From Nitrospinota bacterium (GTDB lineage: Bacteria > Nitrospinota_A > UBA7883): DNA of 7,023 nucleotides. Under the pieces are notes generated by a model. It did no database searches. It was not told the origin of the DNA and worked only from the letters and a program-made list of their open reading frames with translations. The DNA lies in contig JAOUNV010000099.1 in assembly GCA_029880775.1 (NCBI GenBank), forward strand, positions 1-7,023, read 5' to 3'. How positions within the stretch are numbered: the stretch's first letter is position 1; every line of letters begins with the position of its first letter. Shown here one piece after another: positions 1 to 5,718 of the stretch. Position numbers and translations under genes: made by a program.

Positions 1-1
1 A

Positions 2-304
2 TCCATCGAAGAATCGATTATGGACAAGGTCTCCGGATACTTCGCGACAAACTATGGAATATCCATCGACAAGGAGTTTTTATCCAGTTTTTTGCTAAAA
101 GCGGGCTATACGGGTAACGATCTGGATTACCAGGGCGTGGACAGGCAAGACAAAATGTACACCTACAACATAGGTCTATACCTGTTTATGACCGAATACG
201 TGTATATGGGTGTTTCTTATAATTACAGAAGCAGAGAATCTACTGACACCGGGATGGATTACCAGGGAAGTGTGTCAAAGCTGACTCTGGTTGGCCGTAT
301 ATAG
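2..304 (+). CDS. Outer-membrane beta-barrel protein, C-terminal part (5' truncated)
   Basis: The reading frame is open from base 2 to the TAG at 302-304, so the gene starts upstream of the window; the ATG at 20 is internal. About 100 residues are visible. They show alternating polar/aromatic strands typical of an outer-membrane barrel: 'YTYNIGLYLFMTEYVYMGVS', then 'YNYRSRESTDTGMDYQG', then a last strand 'SVSKLTLVGRI'. The final residue is Ile rather than the usual Phe. The pattern resembles the C-terminus of BBP2-type barrels found in exopolysaccharide loci. It lies directly before a short OPX gene and a Wzc-like kinase, so I infer an outer-membrane porin for polysaccharide exit (Wzp type, as proposed for Myxococcus EpsX or Vibrio VpsM). 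Barrel nature is fairly secure; the specific role is inference from context. Confidence 0.72.
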   Translation, partial: SIEESIMDKVSGYFATNYGISIDKEFLSSFLLKAGYTGNDLDYQGVDRQDKMYTYNIGLYLFMTEYVYMGVSYNYRSRESTDTGMDYQGSVSKLTLVGRI

Positions 305-338
305 CCAAGTCTGTGGGATATTTTGGGCTTAGAAGTTG

Positions 339-344
339 TATAAT
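339..344 (+). promoter_or_regulatory. Candidate sigma-70 -10 box (TATAAT)
   Basis: A perfect TATAAT hexamer sits in the 46-base gap between the barrel gene and the OPX gene. No convincing -35 element is seen 15-19 bases upstream (the region reads gggatatttt). If it is a promoter, transcription would begin near base 351, which is the preferred ATG of the OPX gene. It could be a chance match in an AT-rich gap. Confidence 0.3.
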
Positions 345-350
345 GTCCTT

Positions 351-923
351 ATGGTTAAAAGGAAAAAGGTTATCGGCATGACCGCCTGTATATTGACGCT
401 TGCGTTTTACGTCCAGGCGCCTCATGCGCAGACTGTGTCATTGAAAGCCCAGCTTGCGGACAAAAGCCAGTACACCCTCGGGCCGGGAGACATCCTGAAG
501 ATAAAAGTTTTCAAACACAAGGACATTACCGGCGATTACAGGGTTGATGGGACAGGCAACGTCTCCTTTCCTTTGGTGGGAAATATCAAGGCGGAAGGAA
601 AAACTGTACAACAATTTAAGGAAAGCCTGATTGAAAAACTGAAGGCTGGGTACCTGGTGAATCCCAACGTGAGCATAGAGGTGACCAACTACCGGCCATT
701 CTTCATTCTGGGGGAAGTCAACTCACCTGGTAACTTTCCCTATCAGAACGGCATGACAGTGATCAATGCCGTGGCCCTGGCTGGGGGCTTTACCAACAGG
801 GCGGACAAGGCCGACATAACCATTACCCGCATCGTGGGCGGGAAGGAGACAAAGATACGCGCCTCACTGAGCCATGTGGTTATGCCGGGAGACACGATAG
901 ACGTGTCGCAGCGGCTTTTTTAA
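351..923 (+). CDS. Short polysaccharide export (OPX, Wza-family) protein
   Basis: Periplasmic/outer-membrane component of a polysaccharide secretion machine. From ATG 351 the protein has 190 residues. An N-terminal signal peptide (MVKRKK, hydrophobic core, probable cleavage after PHA at 26) is followed by the Poly_export domain ('YTLGPGD' at 41-47 to 'NPNVSIEV' at 104-111). One SLBB domain follows ('FFILGEVNSPG' at 117-127, 'AGGFT' at 144-148, 'PGDTI' at 179-183). A TTG at 336 would add five residues (MYNVL), but it lies in front of the basic n-region; neither start has a clear Shine-Dalgarno. A Cys at 13 is too early for a typical lipobox, so a lipoprotein is unlikely. E. coli Wza is about twice as long. 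This protein ends at its SLBB domain, without the membrane-spanning helix, so it likely needs a partner porin; the gene just upstream is a barrel. Confidence 0.9.
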   Translation: MVKRKKVIGMTACILTLAFYVQAPHAQTVSLKAQLADKSQYTLGPGDILKIKVFKHKDITGDYRVDGTGNVSFPLVGNIKAEGKTVQQFKESLIEKLKAGYLVNPNVSIEVTNYRPFFILGEVNSPGNFPYQNGMTVINAVALAGGFTNRADKADITITRIVGGKETKIRASLSHVVMPGDTIDVSQRLF

Positions 924-932
924 TCGGGCCAT

Positions 933-948
933 AAAATAGGTCTATTTT
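933..948. repeat. Perfect 7-base-arm palindrome before the kinase gene
   Basis: AAAATAG-GT-CTATTTT fills the bases from -18 to -3 relative to the kinase ATG at 951. The arms are perfectly complementary with a 2-base centre. As RNA it could fold only into a weak A-U stem with a GGUC loop. As DNA it has the form of a dyad operator. It occupies the place where a Shine-Dalgarno would be, and none is visible there. Confidence 0.5.
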
Positions 949-950
949 GG

Positions 951-3206
951 ATGAGTGACAAGTCGAAAATGCTAAATCCGGGCAAATACCCGGATTACTG
1001 GCTGGATAACCAGGAGGAACACGAGGGCCTGTTCTTCATCTGGTGGGCGGCCAAGGCCCACAAGCGCCTTGTCTTCTGGATCTGCTTCGGGGCCATTTTC
1101 ATCTGCGCCCTGGTGGTGATGCAGTTGACCCCGCTATACACGTCAGGTTCCCTGGTGTTCCTGGAATCAAGAGGTGTCAAGGTGGTGGACCTGGAATCGG
1201 CCATGGAGAAAAACTATGGAGACCGGTACAAGGTGCAAAGCGAGATAGAAATGATCAGATCTCCCGAGCTTGCCCGGCGGGTGATAAATAAACTGGGGTT
1301 AGGCAAGCTACCCGAGTTTTTGCCAGCGGCAAAAAAAACCTCGGTGGTATATAACATATTGAACTTCATTTTGCCGACCGACTGGTCCGAAGCCCTAACC
1401 GATTCGATATGGGGTGGTCAATCCCCCGTATACGACGAACAGGTGCTTGGCTCGAAAGTTTTGGAAAAGTATTTGAAGCGGCTCAATGTGAGTGGCATCA
1501 GAGAATCGCTAGTGATAAGAATAAGCTTCACCTCCGCAGACCCGAAACTGGCGGCTCTGGTGGCCAACACCATGGCCAGCGAATATACCGCCATGCAGGT
1601 GGAACTGAAACTGGAAGAGGCGAAGAAAGCCAATTACTGGCTTCGGGACAGGCTGGTGGAGCTGAAAAACAAGCTGGAAGCCAGCGAAAAAGCTATCGGT
1701 GAGTTTCTGAGGGATAACACTCTGTTCGAGTCGGGTGGAAAGACGATAGACAGCCAGCAGATGTCGGAGTTAAACAGTCAGCTTATCATCGCCAAGTCCC
1801 AGTACGCCCAGGCTAACGCTAAATATCAGCATTTGAAGAGACTGTATGAGCGTGGCGATACCAGCAAGATGGTGGGGGCCGAGGAAGTATTGTCTTCGCC
1901 GGTCATTCAGAAACTACGTATGCAGGAAGCCGATCTGGCCAACAAAATATCGGAGCTTTCCCAGGATTATGGCGAAAAGCACCCCGTTATGATCAACACC
2001 AAGGCCCAGTATCAGGATATAAAAAGAGAGATCAACGAGGAGATAGGCAACATCCTCAAGTCTCTTGATAACAATGTGGATGTGGCCCGAGTTAAAGTGA
2101 ATTCCCTCCAGAGCGAGCTGGCCCGGGTAGTAGCCGAAACCGGAGCGGAGACCGGAGCCAAAATCAGATTAATGGCCCTGGAGCGAGAGGCCAACGCCAA
2201 CAGAACCTTGTACGAGCAGTTCCTGGGCAGGTTCAAGGAAACCAACGAGGGGCGAAACCTTGAGCAGCCGGAGTCCAGGATTGTGGCCCGTGGCGAAATC
2301 CCCATCCATCCATCCTTCCCGAAAAAACCAGCCATCTTCGCCGGGGCGCTTTTCTTCGCTCTCTTGCTGGGGGTAATGGCCTCCTTCTTCATTGAGAGAA
2401 GGAACATAACTCACGGGTTCATGAATCAGGAGCAGATAAAGTCAATCCTTGGTGTCAAGGTGCTAGGAGCGGTGCCGGAGTTGGAGTCGCTGGATATATT
2501 GGACATCTCCCCGGAGGAATGCGTCATGTCGCAGCCTTATTCGCCATATTCAGAGGCCATTCGGTCCATATCGATGTCGTTGTACATAAACTCTGCGGAG
2601 CGGAGTGAAAAAACCTACCTTTTCACTTCATCGCTGCCGGAAGAGGGGAAAACGGCCCTGTCCATATCTCTTGCCCGGTCATGCGCCATGGACTCCCACA
2701 AGGTCCTGCATATTGATTTCGATCTCCGCAAGCCGAAAGTGCAATCCCGGATAGGGGCAAAGACCAAATACGGCATACTGGACGTGCTGGATAATAGATG
2801 CAAGATCAACGAGGCGATAATAAAGGACAAGTCCGGCGCCCACTTTATGACCAGCGGCGCCAGGAGACAAAGCAAGCCAACCTCCCTTAAGGTGGAGCAG
2901 ATAAAGAAAATGCTGGATAACCTGGCCAAGTATTACGACTTGATTCTGCTCGACTCGGCGCCCGTCCTGCCGGTGGGGGACAGCAGATCGCTGGTCAAAT
3001 GCGTGGATTCGGTGATATACCTGGCCAAGTGGAAGGAGACCAAGCGCGAGGCGGTGCAAAGCGGGGTGCAGATTCTGCTGGATCATAATGCGAAGATTCA
3101 CGGACTGGTGCTCACATCGCTGGATGTAAGGGAAAACAGCCGGTATTACGGCTACAAGAGCTCCTACTATTACTACGGCGACGCCTACACTCATAGCTAT
3201 AGCTGA
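951..3206 (+). CDS. Wzc-like polysaccharide co-polymerase / BY-type tyrosine autokinase
   Basis: Inner-membrane protein of 751 residues that controls polymer length and export through autophosphorylation on a Tyr-rich tail. Domains in order: Wzz N-terminus with TM1 at about 39-60; periplasmic coiled coil about 215-430; GNVR/Pro-rich segment ('TLYEQFLGRFKE' 419-430, 'PIHPSFPKKP' 451-460); TM2 at about 461-480; cytoplasmic kinase. The kinase has Walker A 'SSLPEEGKT' 560-568, Walker A' 'VLHIDFDLRKP' 585-595 and Walker B 'LILLDSAPV' 664-672. Nine Tyr lie within 732-750. All catalytic motifs are intact and the length matches the single-chain Wzc family, so this is not the split CpsC/CpsD form. The oligomerisation motif EX2RX2R reads E535-R538-S541. 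The upstream frame holds no other start after the OPX stop. The gene lies 27 bases after the OPX gene and 15 before the next, consistent with one operon. Confidence 0.95.
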   Translation: MSDKSKMLNPGKYPDYWLDNQEEHEGLFFIWWAAKAHKRLVFWICFGAIFICALVVMQLTPLYTSGSLVFLESRGVKVVDLESAMEKNYGDRYKVQSEIEMIRSPELARRVINKLGLGKLPEFLPAAKKTSVVYNILNFILPTDWSEALTDSIWGGQSPVYDEQVLGSKVLEKYLKRLNVSGIRESLVIRISFTSADPKLAALVANTMASEYTAMQVELKLEEAKKANYWLRDRLVELKNKLEASEKAIGEFLRDNTLFESGGKTIDSQQMSELNSQLIIAKSQYAQANAKYQHLKRLYERGDTSKMVGAEEVLSSPVIQKLRMQEADLANKISELSQDYGEKHPVMINTKAQYQDIKREINEEIGNILKSLDNNVDVARVKVNSLQSELARVVAETGAETGAKIRLMALEREANANRTLYEQFLGRFKETNEGRNLEQPESRIVARGEIPIHPSFPKKPAIFAGALFFALLLGVMASFFIERRNITHGFMNQEQIKSILGVKVLGAVPELESLDILDISPEECVMSQPYSPYSEAIRSISMSLYINSAERSEKTYLFTSSLPEEGKTALSISLARSCAMDSHKVLHIDFDLRKPKVQSRIGAKTKYGILDVLDNRCKINEAIIKDKSGAHFMTSGARRQSKPTSLKVEQIKKMLDNLAKYYDLILLDSAPVLPVGDSRSLVKCVDSVIYLAKWKETKREAVQSGVQILLDHNAKIHGLVLTSLDVRENSRYYGYKSSYYYYGDAYTHSYS

Positions 3207-3221
3207 CAACGGCCGGGCAGG

Positions 3222-3857
3222 ATGGGCCATGGAAATGGAAAAGGATTACACAGATACCTCCCTCTGATTTTCGGGATGGCGCTGGCCTTCTACTCCGCGC
3301 CAATGCTCATCGAAAGCTTCTTGTTGCTGCCAGGCGGATCAACTCTGGCCAGCCTGGAGAGCGGCAATCAGGCGCGCCCCGAACAACTGGAGATCCTGGC
3401 GCGCACCCGTGAAATGGCGTCTTCGGTCAATGAATCGGGTAGCTCGTGGAGCCAGCTGTCCCTTGCTCTTGCGCACCGGGCGAATTTATACGAACCTGGC
3501 TCCGCCGAACAAACCGCGATACTGGAGCGCGCCAGAGCGGCCCAGGGAAAAGGAATCAGGCTGCAGCCGGCTAATCCCCACAGCTGGTTGAGGCTGGCAT
3601 ATATCAACCTGCGGCTGGCCGCCCCCGAAAAAGCCTCTGCCGCGTTGTATATGTCATACCAGACCGGTCCCTATGAAATACATCTGGCGGAGTATCGGCT
3701 CACCATGAGCTCCGGAATGTGGAGACAACTGGATAGCTGGGCCATGATGGCGGTTTACGACGAGGTCAGGCTGCTCCACTATCAAAAGCCTGGATCGCTA
3801 AAGTTCATGATGGAAAATGACGACAATGTAAGCTATATAGCGCGGCAAGCCTTATAG
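3222..3857 (+). CDS. Membrane-anchored TPR-like protein of a polysaccharide locus, function unknown
   Basis: A 211-residue protein, 15 bases after the kinase stop and in the same frame, so probably co-transcribed. It has one N-terminal membrane segment (about 12-36). A helical region follows with tetratricopeptide-like spacing, roughly 96-117 ('AILERARAAQGKGIRLQPAN') and 118-150 ('PHSWLRLAYINLRL' through 'MSYQTGP'). A Trp-containing helical C-terminus ends at 211. The predicted topology is a small anchor with a periplasmic helical repeat domain. I do not recognise a named family. Similar TPR domains occur fused to or beside O-antigen ligase/polymerase proteins, and such a gene follows here in the opposite direction. 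Only a short-spaced GGCAGG precedes the ATG; the next in-frame ATG (3276) would remove much of the membrane segment, so 3222 is preferred. A role as scaffold or assembly factor is inference. Confidence 0.75.
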   Translation: MGHGNGKGLHRYLPLIFGMALAFYSAPMLIESFLLLPGGSTLASLESGNQARPEQLEILARTREMASSVNESGSSWSQLSLALAHRANLYEPGSAEQTAILERARAAQGKGIRLQPANPHSWLRLAYINLRLAAPEKASAALYMSYQTGPYEIHLAEYRLTMSSGMWRQLDSWAMMAVYDEVRLLHYQKPGSLKFMMENDDNVSYIARQAL

Positions 3858-3912
3858 AAGAGTGGAGAGCCGGTATGAGCGGCGTGGGAAAATTGAGGGC
3901 CTCCCATATTCA

Positions 3913-5343
3913 TTAGACATGAGCCGAGACCCTGGCCCGGCTCGAACCAAAGGATCGCGAGCATGCCGCCCCGGCGATAGCCGCGAATGTCACGGCAACG
4001 GCTGGGATTTGCATTGAAAAATCGAATATGGAATGAAATCCCACCAAGATCAACGCCGCCAGGCCCGCTGCGGAGTATGGTCTTCCACTATGGCTTCTTT
4101 TCATGCCCCGGACGCAGATGAGCAGGATGGCGGCGATCGACGCAAATAGGGAAAAAGAAGCCGGGATTCCCAATTCCATGGCGGACTCCAGATAAACGTT
4201 GTGCGCCGTATCAAGCTGCTGAAATAGTCCGATATTCTTATACCGCTTGATTGCGTGGCTGTATGCTCCATGTCCGATGCCGGACCAGGGCCGATGGGCT
4301 ATACCTTCCTTCGTGGCCTCGTAAAGGGCGAACCGGAATTCACCACTCTCCTCCAGGCGCTCCATCCGCTTTTCAAAAGTATATCCGCTGATCGTGTATA
4401 CCATCGCCGTCATGGCCAACAGAGCCATGGCCAAACCTACCCTGATGGACTTCGCTCTTCGGAAAATGAAAACGAACATGGCCATGTACACCGCCACCGC
4501 TAAAAGAGTGAACACCAGCCCCGCCCGCGAATGGCTCAACACAAGCCCGCTAATCAAGATTACAAACGCCAGCAGACCAGGGACGATATAGGAGGCAAGA
4601 TTGCTAGTTTCCTCGGAGGATATACGACCAGAGTCGCCGGTGGCGCTGAGTGTTCGCGGGATTTTATCCGCCATTACGGCCAGCAGGCAGATAAGGCCCA
4701 GCCCGGCGTAGGTGGCGTAATGATTGTGGTTTATGAACGTGGACACCACATGATCAGCGGATGGAGCCGCAAAATCATCCAGGTTGTACCAGAGAATCCG
4801 CCTGGCGCCGGTCCAAAAAACAGTGACTCCATACAGCGAATACATCGCCGCTCCCGCCGCGATCCAAAAAAACAGCCGCCTGGTCCGGCGGCGGGAATGG
4901 CACAACTGCAAAGAAAGAAAAAACACAGCTCCATATGAAGCCAGCTTCATCAGGGCGGTTTTGGTGGAGCCAGGGTCCAAGCTAAGCCTCGGGTCCACCG
5001 ATCCTCCCAGGGCTGCGGCAGTCTGGTTCCACAACGGGTCTGCCCTGTCGATAGGGATGGGAAGGTAAGCCTGAACGAAAGACCAGGCCAGGGTGAGCAT
5101 GAAAGGCGCCACGATCCATTTTATTCCGCCTATGGGAATGAACTCCCTATGCGAATTACGGAGAAGTAGCAACCCCCACCACATGGTCAAAATCCCCACC
5201 GCAAAAGCAAGAAGGGACCAGGACCATGGCCTGTTGGAGCCAAAGGGAAGAGGGGACAGCAAAAGCAACACCACCAGGAATCGGAAGATCGTCTCCTCCC
5301 GGCGGAGGTGGTGGCCTATTCGAAGACGCATGGGCACCCACAT
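3913..5343 (-). CDS. O-antigen ligase / polymerase family membrane protein (Wzy_C)
   Basis: A polytopic inner-membrane protein of 476 residues with about 12 hydrophobic segments. It belongs to the family that joins or transfers undecaprenyl-linked glycans at the periplasmic face. Family landmarks: 'NHNHYATY' 205-212; 'SHSRAG' 270-275 at the start of the Wzy_C domain; the periplasmic loop with R337 and 'RPWSGIGHGAY' 351-361; 'HNVYLESAMELGIP' 381-394; and 'FHSIFDFSMQIPA' 436-448. WaaL ligases and Wzy polymerases share this domain and cannot be separated by eye. The neighbouring export genes favour polymerisation or ligation of the same exopolysaccharide. It converges on the TPR-like gene, leaving 55 bases between stops with no clear terminator. 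ATG 5343 is used; ATG 5331 (Met5) is equally possible, as neither has a strong ribosome binding site. Upstream the frame closes at 5377-5379 without another start. Confidence 0.9.
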   Translation of the reverse strand: MWVPMRLRIGHHLRREETIFRFLVVLLLLSPLPFGSNRPWSWSLLAFAVGILTMWWGLLLLRNSHREFIPIGGIKWIVAPFMLTLAWSFVQAYLPIPIDRADPLWNQTAAALGGSVDPRLSLDPGSTKTALMKLASYGAVFFLSLQLCHSRRRTRRLFFWIAAGAAMYSLYGVTVFWTGARRILWYNLDDFAAPSADHVVSTFINHNHYATYAGLGLICLLAVMADKIPRTLSATGDSGRISSEETSNLASYIVPGLLAFVILISGLVLSHSRAGLVFTLLAVAVYMAMFVFIFRRAKSIRVGLAMALLAMTAMVYTISGYTFEKRMERLEESGEFRFALYEATKEGIAHRPWSGIGHGAYSHAIKRYKNIGLFQQLDTAHNVYLESAMELGIPASFSLFASIAAILLICVRGMKRSHSGRPYSAAGLAALILVGFHSIFDFSMQIPAVAVTFAAIAGAACSRSFGSSRARVSAHV

Positions 5344-5521
5344 CCCAGCGATATCGGTTGAACAGCTTCCATCATTTCAGAAAAACAGCGGCTCCCCATA
5401 ATGCAAAGAAACGGTACAGGAGACCGGATCAGCATATCATCAACCTCCATGATTTGCCATAATGTAGGGGACAGCGGGCAAAGAATGAAATGTACTTACA
5501 AAGGAAAAGTGATTAGCCGGG
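5344..5521. other. Divergent intergenic region
   Basis: These 178 bases separate the leftward ligase gene from the rightward DUF2065 gene and should hold both promoters. No convincing -35/-10 pair stands out. The octamer CCATAATG occurs twice (5397-5404 and 5458-5465); read on either strand it gives only partial -10 resemblance. AAGGA at 5501-5505 is 16 bases before the ATG at 5522, too far for an ordinary ribosome binding site. No ORF or RNA gene is supported. Confidence 0.5.
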
Positions 5522-5710
5522 ATGATTAAGACTATATTAATGGCATTGGGGATTGTGATGATTTTTGAGGGGATCCCCTATTTCGCCGTTCCGGAAAGGT
5601 TGAAGGCTATGATGGCGCAAATCCTGGAAATGGAGAACTCCACATTGCGGGTGATAGGGTTCATGATGATGATGGGGGGGCTGGCGCTGCTGGGCCTGAG
5701 CAGGATATGA
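5522..5710 (+). CDS. DUF2065 family small inner-membrane protein (YjeT-like)
   Basis: A 62-residue protein with two membrane helices (about 4-22 and 44-60) joined by a short charged loop. The pattern 'MIFEGIPYFAVPERLKAM' (13-30) matches the family signature of a Glu-Gly near the end of helix 1 and a Pro before a basic loop, as in E. coli YjeT; length is also typical. Molecular function of the family is unknown to me. The ATG is poorly served by Shine-Dalgarno: a nearby GTG at 5509 is out of frame and closes after six codons. The stop overlaps the next gene's start (ATGA), implying translational coupling. Near its 3' end lies a run of four ATG triplets and seven G's (5663-5680), coding for Met-Met-Met-Met-Gly-Gly. 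Confidence 0.85.
   Translation: MIKTILMALGIVMIFEGIPYFAVPERLKAMMAQILEMENSTLRVIGFMMMMGGLALLGLSRI
5674..5680 (+). other. G7 tract in -1 slippery register
   Basis: Seven G's lie as G|GGG|GGG relative to the DUF2065 frame, which is the X-XXY-YYZ arrangement used for -1 frameshifting. The -1 frame is open from here to the hydrolase ATG at 5707. The tract could also slip during transcription or replication. No experimental-type signal is visible beyond a nearby stem, so function is unproven. Confidence 0.25.
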
Positions 5711-5718
5711 TCCAGGCC
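5693..5718 (+). other. GC-rich inverted repeat around the DUF2065/hydrolase junction
   Basis: GGCCTG (5693-5698) and CAGGCC (5713-5718) are perfect complements separated by 14 bases. In RNA the loop would hold the overlapping ATGA stop/start and the GCAGGA upstream of it. It could modulate coupling between the two genes, or act with the G7 tract 12 bases upstream. The stem is only 6 base pairs and may be fortuitous. Confidence 0.25.

Noticed and set aside
1..69. ATCCATCGA repeated at 1-9 and 61-69
   Set aside because: Nine bases within coding sequence, only two copies and no flanking similarity; likely chance.
1012..1017. AGGAGG inside the kinase gene, resembling a strong Shine-Dalgarno
   Set aside because: No start codon lies at a suitable distance downstream, and the Wzz N-terminus before it is needed; it codes for Gln-Glu-Glu.
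2302..2314. CATCC-type tetranucleotide repeat in the kinase gene
   Set aside because: Only about three units, encoding the expected Pro-rich segment before TM2 (Ile-Pro-Ile-His-Pro); not a meaningful microsatellite.
2679..3230. Long antisense ORF (183 codons) opposite the kinase domain
   Set aside because: It mirrors the intact kinase motifs on the + strand and has no recognisable domain or ribosome binding site.
3885..3943. Possible terminators between the convergent genes: TGGGA/TCCCA (3885-3906) and GAGCCG/CGGCTC (3921-3943)
   Set aside because: The stems have only 5-6 base pairs with 11-12 base loops and no U-run follows on either strand; the second lies inside the ligase coding region.
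4531..4938. 135-codon + strand ORF inside the ligase gene
   Set aside because: Low-complexity, Arg/Gln-rich translation opposite a well-supported membrane protein; a shadow frame.
5431..5454. ATCAT/ATGAT inverted repeat in the divergent intergenic region
   Set aside because: Arms of only 5 bases with an 8-base spacer; expected by chance in this length of sequence.
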